A stretch of 64,000 nucleotides of DNA, from the NCBI GenBank assembly GCA_013399305.1, contig VXAI01000039.1, forward strand, positions 815,732-879,731, written 5' to 3'. Position numbers and translations under genes: made by a program. This document shows positions 36,001-49,143 of the stretch, piece by piece. The notes under the pieces are model-generated. The model saw nothing but the letters and a program-made list of their open reading frames with translations. It ran no database searches and was not told the origin of the DNA. The stretch is from Rostratula benghalensis. Its lineage: Eukaryota; Chordata; Aves; Charadriiformes; Rostratulidae. Position 1 is the first letter of the stretch. Each line of letters begins with the position of its first letter.

Positions 36001-39000
36001 GTCTGGACCTTGTCTCTTTGCTGGCTCAAATGTACTTCTGTTGGGATGCTAATTATGGAGAAAGCAATTTAGGGGAAGAAGGCAAAGTGGGAGCAATGTT
36101 CTGGAGCTGGAACAGTTGTTTCATCGATGTATTGACTGCACCTAAAGAAGAACATTTTTGTGACTCCTTGTATCCTCTGGAGTATGACTGGAAGAAAGAA
36201 AAGGACCTGATTAAGGCCTCTCTCATTGGTGAGATGATCTCTGTACAGATGTTCTGACTATGAGCAGGTAGCAGTCAGCTGAACACATGGACAGCTTCCA
36301 TTTCTCCACTGGCAGATAGTTCTCATTTTAGGGCCACTCTTCTAGAGCTAGGGCAAGTCCTTTCCATGAATGGAAAGTAGAATCTTTCCACCAGTAGATC
36401 CTGGGTGGGTGACAAGTACCCAGACAAAAGCAGTGAATCCAAAAGAAGTCAGGTAGGACATCCAACTGCATGAGTTGCATATTAATCCTTCTTAATTGGA
36501 TTTTTCTGCTCTCTGCAGTTTTAGTTTTCAGAGTGCAAGTGCTGGGCACTGGAGGTGGTTGTGGAGAGGCGGAAGTCTAAGACATCTCCTACTGTGAGCC
36601 CATTTGCCCTTTTCTGTGGCTTAAGTGGATCAGGATGAGCTCCAGCCCAAATAGCTACAAGATGCACAAGGGGATTTGAAGAAAGCAACATGCTATGGTT
36701 GATACTCACACAGCTTTAAGATGGCTCCTGGTGTCACTAGATGCTTTCTCATCCAGATCTAGACTTCCTTTCTTCTTTCTAGCAGGCTCTTCTCTGTGAT
36801 GGCCTCTATTAGATGAGTCAAAGCATACCATTCACTTTGATGCAATAATACAAGTATAAGCTGCTTCCTGCTTAATGTGGGTCCATTTGCTTCCATTTAT
36901 GATGAATTAATATTTTCTTCCCTGCTGTGAATGGTAGCACTAAGCATACAGCAGGTAGCTACTAATTTTGTCAGCAAAGCTGGTTAGGGAAGGAGATAAG
37001 AGGGGAAATAATGAATCATTTAGGATAATAGCTGGCTCAGGCACTGCCATGTTATCATCACGACTGCACAGCAGTGTCTGTGCCCACTCACCCGCCTGGC
37101 ATGAGGTCCATTTGGACCTCCAGAGACAAACTGTGACATGAAACTGTCTTTCCTCTAAGCTTCCCAGCAAGTTCTGGGCTCAAATGAGTTGGCAAAGAGG
37201 TCACTCAGTCACGATCTCCAACCACTGGGGACCTTCAAAGCATTCCTGACAGCTAAACACTGCTTGATCCAGTAGACAAAGGCAAATGTAGTGTCTGGAA
37301 CCAGATGTGAGGCAGGTTAAGATAGTCTTATTGCCTCAGAAGAACATTAAATCCTGGGACAGCTCATTCAATAGATTCTCCAAAGTCCATGCATCAAGAG
37401 CAGGTATCACTTTCTACATGATCCCATCAGATGAAGTTTGTCTGAAGGGGCATATTGTTATGGGTGAAGGGACAACTGGGTGTGAGCAGCTGACAAAAAT
37501 GAGAAGAAAATGAAATACTATTTGGTAGTTCTGGACCACCATGGATTTCTGTAATACGAAATTGAGTAAATTGTAGTGGAGTCCTTACCATCTAACCTTA
37601 TAGCATTTCCTTGTGCTGCTACTGTTGGGTCCTCCTGGCTCCCCAGATTACTGTATTAGACACTCCAGGTTTCATAGTGGTGCCCACAGGTTGCCATGCC
37701 TTTGACTGTATAAAATTGTCTTTGTTGGAAAGAAAAGTCTTTGTTCCAGGACAGGACAAACAAACCTTTTAGCTCAATCAGAATCACTTAGAAATAACCA
37801 CACAATTTTGCTCTTGTGTACAACAGCAGATACTATGTGACCCCAACCCAGGTCCAAGTCCAACACCTCCAAGCTCCTGTGCAAAACACCCTGAATTGCT
37901 GAAGAAGTGCAAAGTGTTGTTTGTTTTTGAATAAACAGCAGAGAAACTCTCCCTATTTTTCATTTTTCTTCCCCCCTCTCATCCACAAGTAAAAAAATCA
38001 AGGAGGATAAAAAGAGCATCCTAAGGGGGAGAGTTACCACCTGCTGCTCTCAGTGTTAGGAAAACATTATTGAGTCACACAAACAATTTTAGATGTTTCT
38101 AAATACACTGTGCTCTCAGCAGGCAGCTTTTCCAGCTATAATCTTGCCTGCTGCCCCTAATTCTGAGCACACAGTATACTCTGCTTCCTTCCCTGTTGCA
38201 AATGAGTCAGAATTTCTCTCTGTCACTCACCTGAGCCTGAAGGAGTTCACTATCTTGGCGCTTGAACGCTAACACACAATAAGAGGATATATTGCCTCTC
38301 TCTGTAAAAAAAACAACCAAAACACCTCAGAACCCCAAACAAAAAAATGCAAGGTACAGTTGTGATTATCTACTGAAATGTGACAGCTGGGGAAGAGTTT
38401 TGATTCTGTGGATGTGGTAGGATGGGAAAGCTGGCTGTGCTCCTTGAAAGGGCAGCCTGCCTAAGTTTTGCTTGCTAGTTGAAATGTCAGCTCTCAGTGT
38501 AGACAGTGGGGCAGGGGACATGGTCATCAGGGCCCCACAGAGACTCAAACCACATAGCTCTCACCAGCTTCACAGAAAAGCCAGGAGCAGGCCTTTGAAG
38601 AAAAGAAAGTGGAAGAAGGCTCAGTCTGGGAGCCAGGATGAGTTTAGGAATCTCAAGAGACTAGTTCATGTTTGTATACCGCTATCTGGATGATAGCAGT
38701 GCCAAAAGGGAAGAAGAAATGTGTCCTTCATGTTTCATAGTCAGGGCTTCTCTGTGAGAGGTAGCAGAGCAGAGATTACCCCAGTTTCAGGAACCCCTCT
38801 ATTGGCAACGCATTTATCTCTCAGACTACCTACTAGAAAGTACAGGACTGCAGAAATAACCACACACCAAGTACAGCACCCACACTTAGCAAAAGCCATA
38901 GCACTTACCATGGCTAGACACAACTCACATTTTGAATATAGGAAGCACAAAAGAGCCACTCTCAAACAAAAGAGCCTACCAAACACTACTTTAGAGCCCT

Positions 39001-40375
39001 CTGGCTCATCAGGGAAAGTTGCCTCCTGCAATGTCACTGGTACATCCACCTTCCTTGGCACATTAAATCGGAACAGTTGGGCAATGGGAGCCTACCAGCC
39101 CCTCTGCAAATGAATCAACAGCACCCATGGGATGGGTTTCATACCCAGCAATCTAAAAGTTTTGAGGAGTCCGTTGTGATTTCTTGCTTCAAAGCACTTA
39201 AACATCAAGCAGACCGCAAACCATGTCCTGGTACTGATAACAAATTGTCTGGGAGAGAAGGAACGATAGCAGAGGACCATGTTGGATAAGGCTCTGTACT
39301 CCAGCAATACCTATCTGGGAAGAGTCCCTCGTTGATCCAAGAAAAGAAGAAAGAATGAAAAGAGGTAAGACATAGAAGGAGGAAACATCTCTTTGGTGTT
39401 ACTCAAAGAAATCATGGAAAGTGAGCAGACAGTTCAGAAGTGCTTCCTGTGAATAACCAGTTGAGCTCCTCCATAGGCTTCCTTTTGGTGTTTTCCTCAT
39501 CACACTGCATTGTCTTGTCTAGTATCCAGTAATTCACTCTGGAAGTTTCAAAGGAAAATCTTGGTTTAAGAGATAAAGTGATACTATTGTAAAGCAAATT
39601 CCAGTATTACCCTAGTGCAGTGTTCTTCTGAGCCTTGTACTTAGAGTCTTTCTTCAAGTTTCAGCTTTTGTAGTCATCTGATGGAGGAAATTTCAGCTCT
39701 TTCTTTTTTTAAAATAATATTTTAAAGGAAATTTGAAAAAATTCTATCAATCCTAGCATGGAGAAGACAGAAAGGCAAAGTCCAGTCTTAGATGAAGTGG
39801 TATGTTTGCCCAATTGTGTATTTTTATTGGATTAGAATAACTTAATTTTTGTTTATTTTTGTCTGTAGATGTTGGCTAATTGAAAACACTCCTGGATTTT
39901 GCATTCATTTGCTGTTCTCTCCATCTCTGTGTATCACCTTAAATATAATCTTGTCCACCTCTTCCAATTATTTAAGTTAGGTAAATCTTTGGTTTTACCT
40001 GTATTTGTCCCTTTCTGTATTTAGTATACACAAATTCTTTTTATTCTCTCAGAGAAAAACAACAAAAAATAATCAGAAAAAAAATGTTATCTAAAAAGCT
40101 GTTGCAGGATTTATTACCTATGTTTTTCAAGGGCAAAAGAATGAGGTGTGCCAGAAAATAAAGATGTGGAGTGAAAATCAAGGAAGGAAATGGAGAACCC
40201 ACACACACAAGAATGCAAATGAGAAAAGAGTAACACTGAGATGCTAAGGGGAAACTAATCTTAGGTAGTACTAAGCACTCTCCAGAAAAGTAATAGGATC
40301 ATGACTCAAGGGTTGTTCTGTCATCATATGTGGACTGATCAAATGGCAAAAGGGCAGGAGAACATTAAGCCATGG

Positions 40376-40429
40376 TAATGCACAGAAAGTCACCAAATGA
40401 CTGCATAATGCACAGAGGTCATCAAATGA
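40376..40429 (+). repeat. Imperfect tandem duplication, about 25-30 bp unit
   Basis: TAATGCACAGAAAGTCACC… (40376-40405) is followed by TAATGCACAGAGGTCATC… (40406-40429), both ending in AAATGA. They differ by two substitutions and a one-base indel. Confidence 0.8.
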
Positions 40430-43250
40430 GACGGAAGTGTCTCCGGGGGATATCAAGAGCAATTTATTATCAAAAGATGTTGAACTTGCTTAAAAAAACA
40501 ACTAAATGAAACTTTGTCCAAGTGTTCTCAGGGGAAGGAGAAGGACAGATGGCAAACAGACCCAATAGCTCCCCCAGGAAGGCTGGAAATTGTTGATGGA
40601 AATAACAGTTATGACAGAGCAGGTGATGAAAAAGGAGTGCATATGAAGACTGACTGAGCTCCGTCAACTGATAAGGTATTGGACATCTGCTGGCAGGGAT
40701 GGAAGTTACACTTTCAGCAACTGTTTCCCAAGTAAAGTGGATCAGATCTTGCCCATATTGTAAACAGGGAATGTCCCTCTGGCCCCTGCATGTTCTGCCA
40801 TCCTGTAAGATGAGAGGTGGCTGCCATGAACTCCAAATGCAATGTGGGTCTCATGCAGCCAACCTTGGTCACTGAAACTTGGACTGCCTTTTAAATTCCT
40901 TCTCACTAAATTGCCACTTTGGAAAAAATGGGAACAAATGACTGGAAAAATATATCTAAAAGATACCAACAGTCCCCAAAAGAGTATTTGATGAAATATG
41001 AAAGATTTTTAAGAACCTTAGAAGTTGGTGGCAAGAGCCGAAACCCTTCTGATCACCTCAAGTGCATGACAAGGGTATGGGAGGCATAGGAGTGAGCTGG
41101 GATACTTCATATAAGCCATGACTTATATGGGGAAGTGTTCAATGCCAACCTCACTCCTCTACCATCATGATGACTCAGTCTTCCCATTGCCATAGAAGAC
41201 TTGACATCAGGCTACCAGTCCTGGACAAGTATAAATCCTCCTCCCGGTCATGCAGCCCTCTGTAACCAGGGTGCGATCAGTTGCTGTCTCTGTGACTAGG
41301 CCTCTGTGTAAAACTCACTCTAATCTGCACATGCAGTGGTAGTCAGAGAAGAACTACCACATCCCCATGGAGAAATAGGACCAAGACAGCTTTCAGGGCA
41401 CAGTAAATCCTTCTTGTCTGTATTTTATGTTTTGTTGCTCCTCTTCAGATCAGATGGTGCAGCACAACCCTGTGTTGATTTCTTTTGTTTAGATGCTAAA
41501 AGTTGTTCTGGTGACATGTGGGCTTTTATTCTCATTTACCAGCGAGCTGACAAGATAACAGCCCAGCAATCATTCTGGAAGAGCAAACTCTATGGGAATT
41601 GATTGTATTACAGCTGTATTATAGGCTGCACTGGTTGCAGTGGCTCTTATTATGATTGTCTGATGCTTTTCATAAGAAACTATTCGGCCTACATCTAATT
41701 TAGAATGTCAGAACTGAAATTCTCAGTGTCACTCTCTGCCTTGGGCTGATTTTTTTTTCAGTCAAACAAGCTCATCCATTTCTGAGGGTGAGACTGGGGA
41801 AAAATCTGTCTGTTATCCCAGCTGAAAAAAACCCATACCAACCCACAAATTAAAAACCTCCAAGGTTTGCACTGCATTTTGCAGTTTCTCTGGAAGGTGG
41901 TGAAAAAAAATCCAAAACTCAGTGGATGTATAAAGTGCTGGGAGACCTCAGTGCCCAAGTGCTTGAAAAGACCTTTCTTCTCCTAGTCTCCATGAAGGTT
42001 TGGCTAGCAAACCTTCCCCAATCTCCAGCAACACCATGAGCTGGGGCAGATGCAGATTATGTGGTGGATGAAAGTATAACCTTGTGGATATTTTCAGAAG
42101 AGAGTCTAAAGTGTTAAAACACTAGAATGGCTTGATTTGACCCTGGCTTTGTTCTTGCAAACAGCTGACCCAGTTATAAAGATTTGAAAATAGATGAGTA
42201 CCTTGCAGGGAAAATGTCAACCCAACATCTGGGAAAGCTCTAAGCAGGAGAAGACAAGGGTAGTGGTCAGGTAGCTCCCTGTGCATCGCAGCTTTTTCCT
42301 TCTCTTTGAGACCTGGCTATCAGATTCAATCAAGTTGCAATGACTTTTGTTTTAGTTATCTGCACACCAACAGCTTCCCAAAGCTCCCTGAATCTAGCGG
42401 GAAAAGGAAAAGGTTAGTTCACAGGACAGGACTAGAAATTACTTCCACCCCACACAGCAACTAATATTGTAAAATTGGAAAGCACTTCTAAATTTTATTT
42501 TCTGAGAATTGGTTCCCAGTGCAATTTATGCCTCTGTCTTGGAATGGTTTTGTGCATTATCAGGGCAGTATCACTCACTAACAGATGGAAACATAGGAAT
42601 TATTTCCATTTACATTGGGAAAGAAAAAGCTTTTTGTCTTTGAATGGTGCAGCATAAGAAAATACCCAAATTTAATCTTTTTTTCAGATGTAATTTTTGG
42701 TGGGTTTTGATATGAGGTTAAAGAATGTTGTAATGGAAAGCACTGTGCACATTGCTGGCCACAGATGTTGTAAAGGAGTCTGCACAATTTGCTGTAAGGA
42801 TATCCTTGCTGGTGGCCTCCGGATGGAGAGCAAGGAGGAGTGGACATCATGTCGTTGACCAAAATACATAGATCTGTTTGTCTCTGGCTCTGTCCTACCA
42901 TTTAACACACCTACAAGCTGTACATAGTCAAAATCAAAACCTGTGCTTCCACCAAAGTGTTTGCTAGAAAGCAACCTGATAATACAAGCCACTAACAGCA
43001 AATGTTGTATGAAATCAAAATCCAGTGGAAACACTTCAGTACTGCCAATACATTTATGACTGGCTTGGATTTGTCAAGAGGAGCCTATATCAAGGTAGCA
43101 TCATCTTCTGCTATGGTAGATCAGCTGGCCTTGAAATCAGGGCAAGCCATGTGATACACCTTGACAGAAGATTATTTTGAGGTTTCCTCAGTAACAGCCT
43201 CAGGATCAAGTCAAGAATTATGCCATAGGTTAGATTCTTGTTAAAAATAC

Positions 43251-43305
43251 AGAATAGAATAGAATAGAATAGAATAGAATAGAATAGAATAGAATAGAAT
43301 AGAAT
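43251..43305 (+). repeat. (AGAAT)11 microsatellite at a CR1 3' end
   Basis: Eleven perfect AGAAT units lie exactly where this minus-strand CR1 copy should carry its short terminal repeat, so the array probably grew from the element's own tail. It is likely to vary in length between individuals. Confidence 0.95.
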
Positions 43306-43715
43306 ATTTCAGTTTAAATGAACCTGTAATGATCATGTAGTCCAACTGCTTGACCAATTCAGGTCTTAACAAAAGCTAAAGCACATAATTAAGGGCATTG
43401 TTCAAATGCCTCTTAAATACTGACAGACTTGGACAACCTCTCAAGGAAGCCTGTTCCAGTGTTTGACCACCCCCTTGGTAAAGAAATGCTTCCTAATGTC
43501 TGGTCTAAACCTCCCCTGAAGCAGTTTTGAGCCCTTCCAATGTCTACTGCCACTGGGTAACAGGGAGAAGAGATCAGCACCTCCTGCTCCATGTCCCCTC
43601 CTCAGGAAGCTGTAGAGAGCCATGAGGTTGCCTCTCAACCTCCTTTTCATCAAACTAGACAAGCCCAAAATTCTCAGCTGCTTGTTTTAGAACATGCCTT
43701 CCATATGCACCCTTA
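43251..43715 (-). mobile_element. CR1 LINE 3' fragment
   Basis: Starts with the terminal repeat array, then 'gatcatgtagtccaactgc', the CR1 antisense 3' signature. Read on minus, 43668-43441 gives MGLSSLMKRRLRGNLMALY, then RFRPDIRKHFFTKGVVKHWN, the C-terminal end of CR1 ORF2. Similarity continues to about 43715 ('ctcagctgc…catgccttccatatgcacc'). About 465 bases remain, so the copy is strongly 5'-truncated. It differs from the 13959-15131 copy in having lost the 8-base ATTCTATG-type tail in favour of pentamers, and it contains several small indels in the GHGAGGADLFSLLPSG region. Confidence 0.92.
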
Positions 43716-45000
43716 TTAAAAAAAAAGAAGAAAAAGAGTAGTTACCAGGAGTTTGCTGGTATGTGTCAAACTGGAAGGAATTTACAGGTCCACTTTCAAG
43801 GGATGCATCACAGTCTAGTTGCCATTTCAATTTCTGTTAATAATTTGGACAAAAGGACTGGGTGAGGGGAGTGTAATTTAATTTGTGGGGCCAGATCACA
43901 AGAACTTTGAGAGCGAGGATTAGAAATTCAGCATAATATGTCAAACTGGAGAGAACATCTGAAATCCATGAGAGAAAATTTTATAAAAGACATTTTGCAC
44001 TTCAGAAGGTGAAGGAAAATTCACAATACCAAGCTAGCTGGATGGAATTAAAGACCTTGTGAGCATGTGCTCTATGATTTTTTTAATGAATTGAAAATAA
44101 CTGTCTGAGCAGTACTTCAGAAAAGCATCTGGGGGTGTAGAGGAACATGGACCAAATGTGAGCTGTCAGTGTGATCTTGCTGTAAAAATCAAGGCAGGGC
44201 TCAGAGATATACTAACAGCAATTTTTGTCTGTCTTCTAGCTAGTGTTCTTGAAGAGGCAAAAAAGAAAGAAACTGTGATTCAGGAGGAAGCCTGAAAAAA
44301 TTGTCCTATTTTCTCCATTAAATACAAAATTTGCCTCCTCCCAAGATCAGATGATGCTGAGATTTCTTTGGCTAACAAGAGTTTGGACTAAATAAACTAA
44401 AGGATGTCACCACATGTCTCCAATCCTGTGAAATAAAATCACATGAAATCATACGAAGTAAATAATTTGCACAATACAAATAAATACAAACCTGCATCTT
44501 TAACAGCACAATTACTCACAGAAACAGCACACTAATCCACTTTGAAGGACACTGTCCTGTGGACTTCTTGGGTCAAAACCAAGCAGTCCTTACTGAAGGA
44601 AGTGCCTCAGCTGAAGATTCTGGTCTTATTGCAGGATTTTCTATCCTATGCAAAACTTAATGTTAACTGAACGAAAATGTTCCCTTCTCTTTTCAGAACC
44701 TAGAGTGAGGATAACAGTTTGTGGTGTGTACACATGTCCTGGGCTGAGCAACACAGGACTAACTTCTTTTCTAATGCTGGGGGAAACTGCACTTTTAGAA
44801 GACTCTAGTGTCTGAATAGGGTGACAGAATAATTGTTATAAAAAATTGTTATGGGTTTTCTCAAACCGTAACACAAGAATTGTAAAGCTCTGGCATTTGG
44901 CATTTTGGGCAAGAGTTGCATTGCAAGCCTTTGGGTTTATTTGCCTGGCCATGAAGAATTAGCCCATTTTGATGACAGTAGTAAAAGTTAATACCCACCC

Positions 45001-45045
45001 NNNNNNNNNNNNNNNNNNNNNNNNNNNNNNNNNNNNNNNNNNNNN
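45001..45045. other. Assembly gap (45 N) at a C-rich tract
   Basis: 45 N flanked by CCCACCC on the left and CG followed by C8 on the right. A C/G homopolymer probably stopped sequencing. Open frames drawn across it are meaningless. Confidence 0.99.
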
Positions 45046-48000
45046 CGCCCCCCCCAAACTCCTTTGTATAAGCTGCAGAAGAGCAAGATACAGACCTGTG
45101 TTTTGGAGTGGGGGAAGAACTATGAATTGGCACTTTCCTTGAGACTCAGATCTGAGAGGCTCTTTAGGCATGGTGCAGGAGCCATAGGATGATATCAGTG
45201 ACATCACCTGTCCCACTGTTTTATGTTATTCTGATACCAGCTCCAGGAGTCATATGATGTGAAGGTCTTGGGTCTGTTTTTCACTTGAGATATGGTCTAC
45301 TACATCTTAGGTAGGCTCGGGGTGAAAAATCTGAGGTGATGTTTAGGTTAATCTCTGCCTGAAGTAAACTTTGAGTCCTGGTCAGCTGTTGTCAGATGTA
45401 GATCAACCTGGAAATGCACCCAATACAGTTTTAGTGAATGAGGCAATTCTGTTAAAATTTATGAGCCTCTTTAAGCTCCCAACCCATTCAAAATAACTGC
45501 ATTGCTTCCCCTTTTCTAATGTGAAGCCACAATCAGACACTGACATCATCAGCTAGAACTTCTTTCCTGACAAACTGAGAGAAGGACAGTAACAAATATT
45601 CAGAACAAAAAAACGGGTTTGGGTCTTGCATCAGCCAATCTGTGGAGAAACACTTATTCTGCTCCAGCCAAGCAGAGATGTGTGTTCTGCAGTCAGCTCT
45701 CAGTTCAGTCCTTAGTGTGCTATCATGGGATGTCAAAACCCATCCAGGGCACCTCCCAAAATCCACTTGCCTTTCAAGGAGGCAAGGGCCATAACTTGGC
45801 CTCTCCCTCATAGCCACAAGAGGGCTCTGGGAGAGCAGCCCTCAACAAGCCAATGTGTCCTCCAGTTTGGGCCTTTAAACTGAGCTACACGATTGCAAAA
45901 GCCTGTAGAAAGGCAGCTGAGGTTGGCTAGGAGCAATATGTTGGCAATGGTCTGGAATAGTCCTCCAATTTAAAATCTTCTGTGTCCACACAGCTCGTGT
46001 TTGTGAGAACAGCAGAAGAATCAGAGTGGCTTGAGTCAGAGAGAGCAATCAGACAAAGGTCTTAATACCTGCAAGCAGGGGCTTTGCACAGGAAACCTAG
46101 AAGAAATCATCCAGAGTGAACATCCTGTCTTCTTAGCCCTGATGCTATTTGTTCTGCATCAGGCTGGGTGCAGATCTCCACTTCCACACCTGAGCCATGG
46201 CATGGAAATTTTACATTCACAGCCTGGACAGCAAGGCCATTGGTGGGCTTTGATTGTTCTGATGCCTATTTTGCTAGCAGCTGATTACACAGAGCAGTCA
46301 ATTCACAGACCAGTGTCTGCCCAAACTGGACATCATGGCAGGACAATATGCTGAATCAATACTTGTGTACCCAAGGAGAAGTGAGAGTAAGATGGGGTAG
46401 GGCAGGAGGAAAAATGTACATGACATGCCATTTCAGCAGCATGTGTTTGAGAGAGAAAAATATACCTTTTATTTCCCAAACTTCCCACTCCAAAATATGC
46501 ATATACCTCTTCTTCTTGTTTCTTGAACACATCAGAAAATGTAATTAGGTAGTAAATTTTTCACTTAGGTTAAGTATTGAAATCAAAGACAACATGGCCA
46601 TTTCCTGCCTTCTGTCCATTGTAATTTAGTTCAATTCACTTATTCTATAGTAATTCAAGTAAATGGCTTGGAATTATGAGCTGTTTGCTGCAAACCATGT
46701 TGAGATGATGAATTCATTCAGCTTTTTCTTAAGTGTCACAGATGGTTACAAATGCAAGCCCAAAATGAAGTGGACTCACTAGAGATGCAGGCTGGAGGGA
46801 AGAGAAGGAATCCCCCTCATGCTGGAAGTTCCTCTTCCCTCAGCAGATTTAAATTATTCTCAAATCCTTTAAGCAGATGTATTTGAGGCAACTACAAATC
46901 AAATAAGATGATGTGGCCAAAGATGACTGTGGACACAGAGTTGTGTAAGAAAAGCTCTCCTGTCATGTCCCAAACTAGTATCATGAATAAAGCCATGGGA
47001 TGGAGGCAGAGAGAAGAAGGACAGAGTCTTGCACACAAGAATTGCTATTGTCTATATCTGAATCTTAAGACAACAGAAAATGTTTGGGGCAGCAGAGAGA
47101 CAGACCATTTCTCAGGAGTGGCCTCTCAGGAAGACCAGCAACAGAATGAGACCTCTTTCAATTGCCATGAGAGTTGATAGGAAGCTTTCCATTGAGTAAC
47201 ACTGCTTGTTTTTGTTGTCTATTGAATGAAACTGGCAAGGTGGAAGGAAGCCAAACTCATGACTCAGAAAACTAACACCAAAATCACCATGTGTTCTGGA
47301 GCTGGGACCTTCCCCTTCAGCTGGACGGCCTCTAGGATGCATAAGTTGGTGAGAAGAAGGGACAGGTTTAACTCTGCAGCATTTCAGCATCCTGTGTCAT
47401 TCTGAGAGCTGTGTTAAATTGCTGCTGTCTCTCTTCTCTGTGGTTTTCCTGTGGCTAATAAATTACAGAGAGAATTCAGAGGCCTTTGTGGGTAGTTTGT
47501 CAACTTTGTGCTATGAGTCAAGAGGAGTGCACCTCAACAAGGCCTGGAATGTGGGCTGGGCTCCATGAGGCATTCCCAAATTAGGCAGTTTATCTGCATT
47601 TGTCTGGGACATTCTGCATCCTTTCTGTATGACCTGTCCATCTTGCTTTCGAGGCAGCACATAGCATGGTGTATGCATCAAGCAAAGAGAGTGGTGGCAG
47701 ACATGGTGGAGTCCCAGGGATATTGGATTGTTTCTGTATTCACCAAATCAATAAAATATGCAACATCTTTCCTTTGGCTTGCCCTTCATGTAGTAACGAG
47801 CAGGGATGCACAGAGAAAATCAGGATGTGATTCTTCCTTTCCTAATTTATAAACTATAACAACTGTAACAAGAATGCAAAAATCCAGACTTGACAGAAAT
47901 ATTATTCTTGCTTCCTATTAAGCAAGAGATTGAATGGATAGGTAAGCATAAACATCCGTTTGATCTTCATACTTCACTGCTAAGCCCAAACCTATACAAA

Positions 48001-49103
48001 ATATTGGCCCAGGAAAAGCCATGCCCTTCCAAACAACTGGGGCATTTTTTGGCATGACATGGATTCATTGCCTTACTATCTGTTTAAAGTCCACTTCTCC
48101 AGGAAGGATTTCCTCCTGCCTGTTGTGTCTTAGGCTCATGGCATTACTGCTGTGGAAATTGAAAATACTCGGTGTTCAGCTTGCAGAGGTTTGATCATAA
48201 CTTGCCAAGTATCCCCTGAGGAGAGGCTGTCTTATTTGAAGAACCTCAGGTCTGTGGGCAAGCTCCAGTTGCTTCATCAGGAACTGGTCTTAGTTGTGGT
48301 TTATTATTATGCAGTGAGCTGGTAGAAATGATGGGTGACTTCAGTGGCCAGTCATAGAGCCTAAATAACAAATGCACTGGCACTCAGATGAAGTTGAGGG
48401 TCCATTGGCTGATATACATGTAGCAGATATCAGGCTGGAGAAAAAAAAATAGGTCTATAGGTAACTCACAAGAAAGAAATTGGTGAAATTGTGCCAGAAA
48501 GAATTCAGTAAGCCATATTCCTCATCTCCCTGATAACTTGAATGATGCGGTTCACATTACATGTGTTTGTCTTCTGCCCTGCTTATACCATTGTGTAAAT
48601 CCAGTGATGTGAAACACTCTTAAAAAAAAGGAAGGGAGAAGATTAATAAGAAATGTAAGTGAAATATCCTGTGTGTGAAGGAAAGAACGATGTTTAAATA
48701 TCAGTATTAAGACGTCAGGAGGAATTGTCATTTGGGAGCTTCTGTAATTTTGATGCCCTCTATTGCAATTTTTTATCTGTGAGATTTTTGGATGTGTTCC
48801 CATGTTACAATTGTCAGTCTTAAACCTCAAGATAACAAACAGAAAAAAAAAAAAGTTGGTAATAGGGGAACCTTAGTCTTGAAGCAAGAAAGAAATTGGG
48901 TTTGTTTGCACCAGCTGTCAGCTTCCAAACTACCTGTGTCACACGGATTCAGCCAAACCTTGACCAACTCTCTGAGCAGACTTCAGTTGACAGTCACAAC
49001 CGATTTAAGATAGTTGTGGCTGCACTGCTAGCACACAGCAGGGATCAAGTAAAATCCCAGTTCTCTGTATCCTTTGAGCTGTCCTTTCCCAATGCCTGAG
49101 CAT

Positions 49104-49143
49104 GGGGAAGGTTCTGCCTTCATGGGAAGGCAGAACTTTTCCC
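49104..49143. other. Short perfect-stem hairpin
   Basis: GTTCTGCCTTC (49111-49121) and GAAGGCAGAAC (49126-49136) are exact reverse complements around a four-base loop. Pairing extends outward over seven more positions (49104-49110 with 49137-49143, two of them G-T) for an 18-pair stem. It is too short for a typical pre-miRNA; it may be a local palindrome only. Confidence 0.6.

Larger units (their letters stand above)
24431..43250. other. Noncoding sequence, no gene recognised
   Basis: A long stretch with no supportable gene or large repeat. The longest ORFs are two overlapping minus-strand frames (173 codons at 26339-26860 and 171 codons at 26451-26966) and a 157-codon frame at 32787-33260, none recognisable. 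Small features listed separately are an Ig-like peptide string, a STAT-type palindrome, a 37-bp tandem duplication and a 30-bp imperfect duplication. Minor simple repeats: (CT)n near 26427-26441, TTTTG-like units at 27631-27653, and T11 at 35759-35769. 39700-40100 is notably AT-rich. Confidence 0.6.

Noticed and set aside
37195..37300. Text vaguely like the CR1 C-terminal/3' region
   Set aside because: Only scattered short matches; no terminal repeat or peptide signature.
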